Of a stretch of DNA of 8,024 bases, positions 1 through 5,451 are shown in pieces. Under the pieces are notes generated by a model. That model did not search any database, had not been told where the DNA came from, and was given only the letters and a program-made list of their open reading frames with translations. The first letter of the stretch is position 1, and each line of letters begins with the position of its first letter. The DNA comes from an uncultured Lysobacterales bacterium (GTDB lineage Bacteria; Pseudomonadota; Gammaproteobacteria; Xanthomonadales; SZUA-36), in contig CALJWY010000150.1 in the NCBI GenBank assembly GCA_937974465.1, positions 1 through 8,024 on the forward strand, in the 5' to 3' direction. The translations under genes and the position numbers were made by a program.

Positions 1-24
1 GCATAACCACTCTGCCACCTGGCC
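1..24 (-). tRNA. tRNA-Cys, 5' part only (cut by window edge)
   Basis: Read leftward, the first 24 nt give a 7-nt acceptor 5' strand GGCCAGG, the TG linker, and a D-arm GCA..TGC around an AGTGGTTA loop. This short D-arm with a 'GTGGTTATGC' stretch is typical of gammaproteobacterial tRNA-Cys, and tRNA-Cys commonly follows tRNA-Gly(GCC) (glyW-cysT order in E. coli). The anticodon lies outside the window, so the amino-acid assignment is an inference from the 5' quarter and the context. The gene appears to have its own promoter at 65-94, because a terminator follows tRNA-Gly. Confidence 0.65.
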
Positions 25-36
25 TCGGGGAAGAGT

Positions 37-58
37 CTGCTGGGCGATTGCCCGGCAG
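37..58 (-). other. hairpin at the predicted 5' end of the tRNA-Cys transcript
   Basis: Inverted repeat with arms CTGC-x-GGGC and GCCC-x-GCAG around a 4-nt loop. In leftward RNA the single interruption is a C.A mismatch. It lies just downstream of the predicted -10 box (65-70), so it would be at or next to the 5' end of the precursor, about 13 nt before the mature tRNA. It may shape the leader removed by RNase P. That role is inference. Confidence 0.45.
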
Positions 59-64
59 CGCGCT

Positions 65-94
65 ATTCTACTACCGGTGTCATCGATATGCCAA
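65..94 (-). promoter_or_regulatory. sigma-70 type promoter for tRNA-Cys
   Basis: Leftward -35 TTGGCA (89-94, 5/6 to consensus) and -10 TAGAAT (65-70, 5/6), spacing 18. The predicted start is near 58. The bases after the -10 box are AGCGCGC, a GC-rich discriminator of the kind known at stringently controlled rRNA and tRNA promoters. It sits between the terminator of the tRNA-Gly unit and the tRNA-Cys gene, which suggests the latter is separately transcribed. Confidence 0.6.
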
Positions 95-140
95 GTGTAA
101 AGACAGGAAAAAGAGTGAAAATACCCCAGGGCACCCTCAC

Positions 141-157
141 GACCAGTCTTGCTGGTC
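141..157. other. short perfect hairpin between tRNA-Gly terminator and tRNA-Cys promoter
   Basis: GACCAG / CTGGTC arms (6 bp) with a 5-nt loop. There is no T-run on either side good enough to call it a terminator, and it lies in the region after the tRNA-Gly terminator on the leftward strand. The stretch from about 95 to 175 otherwise holds nothing I can support; short reading frames crossing it run over the tRNA-Gly gene or the terminator and look spurious. Confidence 0.35.
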
Positions 158-175
158 TCACTTTGTCTTGAACAT

Positions 176-203
176 AAAAAACCCGGCACTGAGGCCGGGT
201 TTT
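176..203 (-). terminator. intrinsic terminator after tRNA-Gly
   Basis: A 10-bp stem (AAAACCCGGC at 178-187, GCCGGGTTTT at 194-203) with a 6-nt loop. In the leftward transcript it is followed by a T-rich run (TTTTTTA across 175-181). It begins 6 nt beyond the encoded CCA end of tRNA-Gly, exactly where a tRNA transcript should stop. The stem's A/T ends are symmetric, so weak rightward activity is possible, but no rightward gene ends here. Confidence 0.85.
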
Positions 204-208
204 GTATT

Positions 209-284
209 TGGAGCGGGTGAACGGGCTTGAACCGTCGACCTGTACCTTGGCAAGGTACCGCTCTACCAACTGAGCTACACCCGC
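209..284 (-). tRNA. tRNA-Gly (anticodon GCC)
   Basis: A complete 76-nt cloverleaf read leftward. The acceptor stem is GCGGGTG / CACCCGC, the D-arm is GCTC..GAGC, the anticodon loop is TTGCCAA (anticodon GCC, reading GGC/GGU), and the T-arm has GGTTCAAGCC. The discriminator is T and the CCA end is encoded (209-211). The anticodon stem GTACC/GGTAC differs from E. coli glyW but pairs perfectly. It is transcribed leftward, probably from the promoter at 427-454, and followed by a strong terminator. Anticodon and fold are directly visible. Confidence 0.97.
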
Positions 285-311
285 ATTGCCTTAAAGTGGT
301 TATCGTGCAAG

Positions 312-332
312 GGAACACGGTGGCCGTGCCCC
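312..332 (-). other. hairpin between the tRNA-like remnant and tRNA-Gly
   Basis: In leftward RNA, GGGGCACGG can pair with CCGTGTTCC around a 3-nt loop. There are five Watson-Crick pairs next to the loop, then two G-U and two G-C pairs. No T-run follows, so it is unlikely to stop transcription. It may be a processing element between the decayed tRNA and tRNA-Gly, or it may be accidental. Confidence 0.35.
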
Positions 333-337
333 AAGCT

Positions 338-413
338 TTCAACTTCAATAACGCGTTGGTTGCCCTTGCCTTGCCATGACAAGGTCGTGCTCTCCCAACT
401 GAGCTATTACCGC
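338..413 (-). pseudogene. tRNA pseudogene (5' half intact, 3' half lost)
   Basis: Read leftward from 413, the first ~38 nt are a good tRNA 5' half: GCGGTAA acceptor strand, TA, GCTC/GAGC D-stem with AGTTGGGA loop, then CGACC and a loop TTGTCAT. It closely resembles the 5' half of a glyW-type tRNA-Gly (a few changes), but the triplet in the anticodon position reads GTC, not GCC. After the loop everything fails: no GGTCG to close the anticodon stem, no T-arm with a TTCRA-type loop, no 3' acceptor strand complementary to GCGGTAA, and no CCA end. The likeliest history is a tandem tRNA copy at the head of the operon that lost its 3' half. The original identity (Gly, less likely Val or Asp) cannot be fixed. 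The left boundary is nominal, set at full tRNA length. Confidence 0.7.
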
Positions 414-426
414 TTTGAGGAGGCGT

Positions 427-454
427 ATTTTAAGCATATAACCGGTAGTGTCAA
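427..454 (-). promoter_or_regulatory. sigma-70 promoter of the tRNA-Gly unit
   Basis: Leftward -35 TTGACA (449-454, perfect consensus) and -10 TAAAAT (427-432, 5/6), spacing 16. The next bases ACGCCTCC are GC-rich, as in stable-RNA promoters under stringent control. The predicted start is near 420, only a few bases before the tRNA-like remnant at 413, so the remnant would be the first part of the transcript that carries tRNA-Gly. infA starts about 80 bp away in the opposite direction, so the two promoters would lie back to back. I could not assign an infA promoter with confidence. Confidence 0.7.
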
Positions 455-531
455 TGTTAATTTGCGCTAAACCCTTTCGCAGTGGGCCAGTGGGTGGCAC
501 AATACCGCCACCTTAACTAGGCATGGGACTC

Positions 532-750
532 ATGGCAAAAGAAGATGTAATTGAAATGGAAGGCAAGGTATTGGAAACTCTGCCAAATACTTTGTTTAAA
601 GTCGAGCTGGAAAACGGTCACATAGTAACCGCTCATATCTCCGGCCGGATGCGCAAGCACTATATACGGATTTTGACTGGCGACGGGGTTAAAGTTGAAC
701 TGACACCCTACGATCTATCCAAGGGACGTATCACCTACCGTATGAAATAA
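532..750 (+). CDS. infA: translation initiation factor IF-1
   Basis: A 72-residue IF-1, the same length as E. coli InfA. IF-1 is a single OB-fold protein that sits in the 30S A site during initiation and works with IF-2 and IF-3. Conserved blocks seen: MAKED at the N-terminus, LETLPNT, VELENGH, TAHISG.MRK, YIRILTGD and VELTPYDLSKGRI. An in-frame ATG nine bases upstream (523) would add MGL. I chose 532 because family members begin MAKED. Only a weak GGGA lies 3 nt before this ATG, so the ribosome-binding site is poor and 523 remains possible. The gene is divergent from the tRNA unit and convergent with clpA, the infA-clpA neighbourhood known from E. coli and Pseudomonas. Identity is secure. 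Confidence 0.97.
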   Translation: MAKEDVIEMEGKVLETLPNTLFKVELENGHIVTAHISGRMRKHYIRILTGDGVKVELTPYDLSKGRITYRMK

Positions 751-770
751 CCCGCTGTTTCAAGGCGGGT
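750..770. terminator. short convergent hairpin bridging infA and clpA stops
   Basis: ACCCGC (750-755) pairs with GCGGGT (765-770) around a 9-nt loop. The left arm begins at the last base of the infA stop and the right arm ends at the last base of the clpA stop codon, so the hairpin fills the 19-nt gap between the genes. Downstream bases are only moderately T-rich rightward (TCAGTTCTTTG) and leftward (TTATTTCAT). It could serve both genes, but the missing T-runs make this a weak terminator call. Confidence 0.45.
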
Positions 771-3067
771 CAGTTCTTTGTAGATGCCGGCAGCGCCTTT
801 GGGGGTACCTGTTTCGCCTTGATGCGAATTTTTAACTCAGTTCCAGCCTTTTTCGACAGCGTAATATCCACCTCTCCGCCCTGCGACAATTCACCAAACA
901 GCAAAGCGTCCGCCAGTGGGCGTTTGATCTGGTTTTGAATTACGCGTTTCATTGGCCGTGCACCCATCTCGGGATCGAAGCCCTGCTCTGCCAGCCACTC
1001 CCTGGCGGGTGCGGACACCGATATACTCACGTCCTTCAGCGACAGCTGCGCTTCGAGCTCAAGAATAAACTTGTCGACGATAAGCAAAACCACGCTGAAA
1101 TCAAGCGCAGTAAACTGGATAACTGAATCAAGGCGATTACGGAATTCCGGGGTAAAGGTCCGGCGTATGGCCTCGGCAGAATCCGGGACATGGTCCTGCT
1201 CGGTGAAACCAATGGAACGCCGCGAGCTTTGCTGGGCGCCGGCATTGGTTGTCATTACCAGGATGACATTGCGGAAATCAGCTTCGCGACCGTTGGTATC
1301 GGTTAGTTTGCCGTGATCCATGATCTGTAGAAGGATGTTATAGACATCCGGGTGGGCTTTTTCGATTTCATCCAACAGCAATACCGAATGAGGATTGCGT
1401 GTAACGGCCTCGGTCAGCAACCCACCTTGATCAAAACCCACGTAGCCCGGCGGTGCACCGACCAATCGTGATACGGAATGGGCTTCCATGTATTCTGACA
1501 TGTCAAAGCGGATCAATTCGATACCCATGGTCATTGCCAACTGGCGTGTTACTTCAGTTTTGCCGACACCGGTCGGGCCTGCAAACAGGAATGAACCGAT
1601 TGGCTTTTCTTCCTCGCCAAGACCTGAACGCGACATCTTTATGGCCGCAGACAAGGCGCTGATGGCTTCATCCTGACCAAAAACGGTCAGTTTCAGGTCG
1701 CGTTCAAGGGTCCGCAATGCATCACGATCGGAGCGCGATACCTGTTTTGGCGGTATGCGTGCCATGTGTGCGATGACGGCTTCGATGTCGTGCTCATCGA
1801 GCACCTTCTTGCGTTCATCTTCGGGCAGCATTCGCTGCCGCGCACCGGCTTCGTCAATGACGTCAATGGCCTTGTCCGGCAAATGCCGGTCATTGATATG
1901 CCGTCCCGACAGTTCGGCTGCTGCGCACAGAGCCTCGTCGGTATAACTCACATCATGATGTTCTTCGAAACGGGATTTAAGCCCCCGCAGGATTTCAATG
2001 GTCTCCGGCACGGTTGGTTCTGCGATGTCTATTTTCTGGAAACGCCTGGCCAGTGCCCGGTCTTTTTCGAACACACCACGAAACTCCTGGTACGTGGTTG
2101 AGCCGATGCACCGCAACTCCCCTGACGCCAAAACCGGCTTGATCAGGTTGGATGCGTCCATAACGCCACCGGACGCCGCTCCGGCGCCAATAATCGTGTG
2201 GATTTCATCGATAAAAAGGATCGCGCCTTCAATTTCGTGTAACTCTGCCAGGACTGCTTTAAGCCGCTTTTCAAAATCACCCCGATACTTGGTGCCGGCG
2301 AGCAAGGCGCCCAGATCCAGTGAGTAAATAGTCGCATCGGCCAGCACTTCGGGCACTTCATTTTCGGTGATTCTGAATGCGAGGCCTTCGGCCATGGCAG
2401 TTTTACCAACACCGGCTTCACCCACGAACAAGGGGTTATTCTTACGTCGCCGGCACAGGACCTGGATGGTACGCTCAACCTCCTGTTGTCGTCCTATCAG
2501 GGGGTCAATTTTGCCCTCCCGGGCGCGCGCATTCAGGTTGGCGGTAAAGCTGTCCAGCGCACTTTTACGCGATTCAGTTGCCTCTTCCGATGATTCTGTT
2601 GCAGCCTCCTCGGCTCCTTCTTCGGGGCTTGACTGTAATGGCGAAATTCCATGGGATATATAGTCGACAACATCCAGGCGGGTGACATCAAACTTGTTTA
2701 GCAGGTAAATCGCATAGGAATCCTTTTCACTGAAAATTGCCACCAGCACGTTGGAACCGATAACCTCCTGTTTGCCCGCAGACTGGACGTGATACAAGGC
2801 TCTTTGCAGTACCCGTTGGAAGCCTATGGTGGGCTGTGTGTCGCGGCTGTCTTCGTCGCCCAAAACCGGTACGGTATCAGCCAGTGCCTTGCGCAATTCT
2901 ACTTCCAGGCCATTGATATCTGCGCCACAGGCAGTGAGAACGGACAAGGCAGCACCGTTATCCAGCAAGGCCAGCAAAAGGTGTTCAACCGTCAAAAATT
3001 CATGGCGGGCATTACGTGCTTCCTGGTATGCCTGGCTGATGGTTACTTCCAGTTCTTTACTGAACAT
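770..3067 (-). CDS. clpA: ATP-dependent Clp protease ATP-binding subunit ClpA
   Basis: A 765-residue class I Hsp100/AAA+ unfoldase (E. coli ClpA is 758). It forms a hexamer that unfolds substrates and threads them into ClpP in the cytoplasm. Visible domains: N-domain with two Clp-N repeats (about 1-143), which binds ClpS; a very acidic, Ser/Ala/Glu-rich linker (about 145-168); AAA+ module 1 with Walker A GEAGVGKT (216-223) and Walker B FIDE (285-288); AAA+ module 2 with Walker A GPTGVGKT (497-504) and Walker B LLLDE (563-567). The ClpP-docking loop tripeptide is IGF (619-621), matching the [LIV]-G-[FL] rule (IGL in E. coli). The sensor-2 GAR motif is at 702-704. No middle domain is present, which separates it from ClpB and ClpC. 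The ATG at 3065-3067 gives the family N-terminus MFSKELE and has only a modest GAG upstream. It lies 63 nt after clpS on the same strand. All catalytic motifs are intact. Confidence 0.98.
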   Translation of the reverse strand: MFSKELEVTISQAYQEARNARHEFLTVEHLLLALLDNGAALSVLTACGADINGLEVELRKALADTVPVLGDEDSRDTQPTIGFQRVLQRALYHVQSAGKQEVIGSNVLVAIFSEKDSYAIYLLNKFDVTRLDVVDYISHGISPLQSSPEEGAEEAATESSEEATESRKSALDSFTANLNARAREGKIDPLIGRQQEVERTIQVLCRRRKNNPLFVGEAGVGKTAMAEGLAFRITENEVPEVLADATIYSLDLGALLAGTKYRGDFEKRLKAVLAELHEIEGAILFIDEIHTIIGAGAASGGVMDASNLIKPVLASGELRCIGSTTYQEFRGVFEKDRALARRFQKIDIAEPTVPETIEILRGLKSRFEEHHDVSYTDEALCAAAELSGRHINDRHLPDKAIDVIDEAGARQRMLPEDERKKVLDEHDIEAVIAHMARIPPKQVSRSDRDALRTLERDLKLTVFGQDEAISALSAAIKMSRSGLGEEEKPIGSFLFAGPTGVGKTEVTRQLAMTMGIELIRFDMSEYMEAHSVSRLVGAPPGYVGFDQGGLLTEAVTRNPHSVLLLDEIEKAHPDVYNILLQIMDHGKLTDTNGREADFRNVILVMTTNAGAQQSSRRSIGFTEQDHVPDSAEAIRRTFTPEFRNRLDSVIQFTALDFSVVLLIVDKFILELEAQLSLKDVSISVSAPAREWLAEQGFDPEMGARPMKRVIQNQIKRPLADALLFGELSQGGEVDITLSKKAGTELKIRIKAKQVPPKALPASTKN

Positions 3068-3130
3068 TCATTTTCTCGTCATTGGTTAGTACATGAGACC
3101 CGTAGCATTTGGAACGGTTCAGACAAACAC

Positions 3131-3451
3131 TCAAGCCGGTTCCAGGGAACACTTCAAAGGGTGCTCATTCTGGCGCGCATACTCATTGACCTGCGCAACC
3201 TTGGTCTCAGCTATTTCGAAGGTAAAGACGCCGCAAACACCTTTACCCTTGGTGTGGACGTGCAACATGATCTGTGTTGCACGATCATATCCCAGCGCGA
3301 AGAATGTCTGGATGACGTCCACCACAAAATCCATTGGTGTGAAATCGTCGTTCAGCAGAACAACCTTGTACATAGGCGGTGGCTTGACCTCGGGACGGGC
3401 CTCTTCGAGCGCAATGCCACGATCATGTTGTGATTCAAATTCGTTACTCAT
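3131..3451 (-). CDS. clpS: ATP-dependent Clp protease adaptor ClpS
   Basis: 106 residues, the same length as E. coli ClpS. ClpS binds proteins with destabilising N-terminal residues (Phe, Leu, Trp, Tyr) and delivers them to ClpA; it also blocks other ClpA substrates. The N-terminal tail (1-25) is divergent and flexible. The core starts at KPPPMYKVVLLNDD. The residues known to grip the N-degron are at the same numbers as in E. coli: Asn34, Asp35, Asp36, Met40, Met62 and His66. The C-terminal block TKVAQVNEYAR and NEHPL is also conserved. The start at 3449-3451 is the only option: an in-frame stop lies 21 nt upstream with no other start codon between. No clear Shine-Dalgarno sequence precedes it. 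clpS is upstream of clpA on the same strand, so adaptor and unfoldase are probably co-transcribed. Confidence 0.98.
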   Translation of the reverse strand: MSNEFESQHDRGIALEEARPEVKPPPMYKVVLLNDDFTPMDFVVDVIQTFFALGYDRATQIMLHVHTKGKGVCGVFTFEIAETKVAQVNEYARQNEHPLKCSLEPA

Positions 3452-3463
3452 AGTAGATATTCT

Positions 3464-3546
3464 ATTACATCTTTAAGCAATGTGGTGCATTGTAATTGGA
3501 GGCACATCCGGCAAGACGCAAGGCCGCATTAAGCAATATATTACAT
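3464..3546. repeat. repeated ATTACA and TTAAGCAAT motifs in the clpS/mnmA divergent region
   Basis: TTAAGCAAT occurs at 3473-3481 and again at 3529-3537. ATTACAT occurs at 3464-3470 and 3540-3546, and the inverted form TGTAAT at 3491-3496. CAATG..CATTG forms a small inverted repeat around 3478-3492. The motifs lie in the only non-coding space upstream of both clpS and mnmA, where regulators would bind. I do not recognise a known operator. With such AT-rich short words, chance is a real alternative. Confidence 0.35.
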
Positions 3547-3590
3547 TGACCGATAACCGATTGACGTTCCGAATTTCGACCCCATCTAAT
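3546..3590 (+). promoter_or_regulatory. candidate mnmA promoter(s)
   Basis: Two -35 like boxes lie 15 bp apart: TTGACC (3546-3551) and TTGACG (3561-3566). The second has the better partner, TCTAAT (3585-3590, 5/6), at 18-bp spacing; this would start transcription at or within a few bases of the mnmA ATG (3595). The first has only CCGAAT at 17 bp and would leave a leader of about 14 nt. In either case the leader is very short. No experimental start site is available. Confidence 0.4.
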
Positions 3591-3594
3591 CAGG

Positions 3595-4713
3595 ATGAGT
3601 AAATTTGACGGCAAAGTCATGGTGGCCATGTCCGGTGGAGTGGATTCATCGGTTTCTGCCCTGTTGTTGCAACAACAGGGTCATGATATTGCCGGTATGT
3701 TTATGAAAAACTGGGAAGAGGACGACCGTTTTGGTGAGTGCTGCGCAACCGTGGATGTTGGTGATGCGCAAACTGTGGCCAACTTGCTCGGCATGCAGTT
3801 ACATACCCGCAACTTCGCTTCCGAGTACTGGGAAAATGTGTTCCAGGAATTTCTGAGCGAATACCGGGCCGGCCGCACACCGAACCCTGACATTCTCTGT
3901 AACAGTGAAATCAAGTTCAAGACGTTCCTTGAGCATGCCGAAGACCTGGGCGCAGAAAAAATCGCCACCGGGCACTATGTGCGCACCGATAGCAAAAATG
4001 GCAAGCACCGCCTGCTGCGTGGTGTCGATCACAACAAGGACCAGAGCTACTTCCTGCACGCGGTCGGTCATGAACAACTGGCGAAGACCTTATTCCCGGT
4101 AGGTGAGATCGAAAAACCCCGTGTCCGCGAACTGGCCGAACAGGCTGGTTTTGATGTGTTCGATAAAAAGGACAGCACCGGCATCTGTTTTATCGGTGAA
4201 CGGAACTTTACCGCATTTTTAGGCGAATACCTGCCTGCGCAACCCGGAGAAATGCGCACCACTGAAGGCCAGTTAATCGGCGAGCACCAGGGTTTGATGT
4301 TTCATACCCTTGGCCAACGCCAGGGCCTCGGTATCGGTGGCGTCAAGGGATATCCGGAGGCGCCCTGGTACGTATTACACAAGGACCTCGACAACAATGT
4401 TCTTTATGTTGGCCAGGGCCATGAGCATCCGTGGATGTTGTCCGACCGGCTAGAAGCCCGGCAACTTGCCTGGGTATCAGGGCATGCACCTGAAGCCGGC
4501 AGCCGCCTGACCGCGAAGGTCCGCTACCGGCAGCAGGATCAGGCCGTCGCTATTGAGCAGATTGATAGCGATTGCATGCAGTTGAAATTTGAACAGACAC
4601 AACGGGCGGTCACTCCTGGCCAGTCAGTTGTCTTGTATGATGGTGATGTCTGTCTTGGTGGCGGCATCATTGAAACCATGAATACTCCACCCATGAATAG
4701 TGAAATTTTATGA
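3595..4713 (+). CDS. mnmA: tRNA-specific 2-thiouridylase MnmA
   Basis: A 372-residue cytoplasmic enzyme (E. coli MnmA is 368) that adds sulfur at C2 of wobble U34 in tRNA-Lys, -Glu and -Gln, using ATP and sulfur relayed from IscS through the Tus proteins. The N-terminal PP-loop that adenylates U34 is SGGVDS (13-18). The two catalytic cysteines are visible: Cys102 in the PNPDILC block (Cys102 in E. coli) and Cys198 in STGICFIGER (Cys199). Other family blocks are MKNWEEDD, ATGHYVR, KDQSYFL, LGQRQGLGIGG, and C-terminal VRYRQ and CLGGGIIE. No in-frame start exists upstream before a stop at 3562-3564, so the ATG at 3595 is the first possible. Its only AGG lies immediately against the ATG, too close to act as a normal ribosome-binding site. 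The stop overlaps the hflD start by 4 nt. All key residues are present, so it should be active. Confidence 0.98.
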   Translation: MSKFDGKVMVAMSGGVDSSVSALLLQQQGHDIAGMFMKNWEEDDRFGECCATVDVGDAQTVANLLGMQLHTRNFASEYWENVFQEFLSEYRAGRTPNPDILCNSEIKFKTFLEHAEDLGAEKIATGHYVRTDSKNGKHRLLRGVDHNKDQSYFLHAVGHEQLAKTLFPVGEIEKPRVRELAEQAGFDVFDKKDSTGICFIGERNFTAFLGEYLPAQPGEMRTTEGQLIGEHQGLMFHTLGQRQGLGIGGVKGYPEAPWYVLHKDLDNNVLYVGQGHEHPWMLSDRLEARQLAWVSGHAPEAGSRLTAKVRYRQQDQAVAIEQIDSDCMQLKFEQTQRAVTPGQSVVLYDGDVCLGGGIIETMNTPPMNSEIL

Positions 4714-5318
4714 AAGAACGCACGATGGCTTTAGCCGGGATTTTCCAGGCAACCGAATTGGTCAGGCAGGCCGCGAACCATGGAACATGGTCCGGCTACG
4801 CTGCTGATACCTGCCTGGATAGCTTGCTGGCCATTGAGGCCGATACCGTAGAAGAAATATACGGCAATGCCTCCAACCTAAGACTGGGCGCTGAGACGCT
4901 TGTTTCGGTGTTGCAGGGAGACCGGCGACACATGGAGAGCCTTGGCTATGCCGTTTCGATCATGCAGTTGGAAAACAATTTTCGTAAAAAAACCGATATG
5001 CAGGCACGTATAGGTAAGGAGCTTCAGTCAATCAACAGTTTGGATGGTGATCTGGAGCTCCACGATCTCAAAGATTTACAGGCCAGGGATATTGCAAAGC
5101 TGTACACCAATACCATCAGTACATTGTCGCCAAGGATCGTCATAAACGGCCGTCCGCAGTTTTTACAGGTTGACCGCACGGTCAACTGGATACGCACACT
5201 TTTGTTTTCAGGCTTACGCTCGGCGGTGCTTTGGCGACAAATGGGTGGTGGCAGATTCAGCCTGATGTTTGGGCGCAAAAAAATGCTTGAACAGGCGCAG
5301 ACCTTATTACCCGGTTAA
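4710..5318 (+). CDS. hflD: HflD (YcfC family), high-frequency-lysogenization protein homologue
   Basis: 202 residues (E. coli HflD is 213). E. coli HflD is a membrane-associated, largely helical protein that binds phage lambda CII; its cellular role is not settled. Family signatures: MALAGIFQA near the N-terminus, NLRLGAETL (about 56-64), SPRIVINGRPQFLQ (about 140-153), and the strongly conserved C-terminal block GLRSAVLWRQMGGGR (168-182) followed by LMFGRKK. There is no signal peptide or obvious membrane span. The ATG lies within the end of mnmA (ATGA overlap), which implies translational coupling. A second ATG at 4725 (MALAGIF) aligns better with the short N-terminus and may be the true start; neither has a strong ribosome-binding site. 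The mnmA-hflD pairing is widely conserved in gammaproteobacteria. The name does not imply a prophage here. Confidence 0.95.
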   Translation: MKERTMALAGIFQATELVRQAANHGTWSGYAADTCLDSLLAIEADTVEEIYGNASNLRLGAETLVSVLQGDRRHMESLGYAVSIMQLENNFRKKTDMQARIGKELQSINSLDGDLELHDLKDLQARDIAKLYTNTISTLSPRIVINGRPQFLQVDRTVNWIRTLLFSGLRSAVLWRQMGGGRFSLMFGRKKMLEQAQTLLPG

Positions 5319-5320
5319 TT

Positions 5321-5353
5321 TCCCCAAAACCACGCATTTCCATTTGGGAAATG
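5321..5353. other. nested inverted repeats between hflD and acnA
   Basis: CATTTCC (5335-5341) pairs perfectly with GGAAATG (5347-5353) around a 5-nt loop. The same right arm (TTTGGGAAA) can instead pair with the upstream TTTCCCCAAA just after the hflD stop (about 5319-5328), so two alternative stems compete. No T-run follows, so it is a poor intrinsic terminator. It may mark the mRNA end of hflD or act in the acnA upstream region. Function is inference. Confidence 0.4.
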
Positions 5354-5366
5354 AGGGTTCATAAGC

Positions 5367-5398
5367 GATAATATCCAGCTACCCTTTAATCATATAAC
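5367..5398 (+). promoter_or_regulatory. AT-rich region with possible acnA -10 boxes
   Basis: GATAAT (5367-5372) and TATAAC (5393-5398, 5/6) are the best -10 like words upstream of acnA. The first has TTTGGG (5343-5348) at 18-bp spacing as a poor -35; the second has no recognisable -35. A promoter is expected here because acnA is separated from hflD by 133 bp, but the sequence does not fix it. I saw no regulator site I could name. Confidence 0.25.
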
Positions 5399-5451
5399 TT
5401 TAAACGGCCCGCGCTTGCTCAGGGTGGGTCCCAGGGTCAATGGAGGCCAGT

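Noticed and set aside
48..269. Two short overlapping reading frames (rightward 48-230, leftward 63-269)
   Set aside because: They cross tRNA-Gly, its terminator and the tRNA-Cys promoter, have no ribosome-binding site and no recognisable protein features.
338..413. A functional tRNA-Asp(GTC)
   Set aside because: GTC sits in the anticodon loop, but the anticodon stem does not close and the T-arm, acceptor 3' strand and CCA are missing; the body also resembles tRNA-Gly, not tRNA-Asp.
338..454. An integration site (attachment-site scar) of a mobile element at the broken tRNA
   Set aside because: Elements that integrate in tRNA genes normally regenerate the 3' end, yet here the 3' end is lost. 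No integrase, direct repeat or foreign gene is nearby.
2789..3433. 214-codon rightward frame antisense to the clpA start and clpS
   Set aside because: It overlaps two highly conserved genes on the opposite strand, has composition expected of an antisense shadow, and no family motif.
3516..3590. An extra -10 like TATATT at 3537-3542 as an mnmA promoter
   Set aside because: There is no plausible -35 box at 16-18 bp upstream.
4710..5318. HflD as a sign of a nearby prophage
   Set aside because: The name comes from its effect on lambda in E. coli. It is a conserved chromosomal neighbour of mnmA and no phage genes are in the window.
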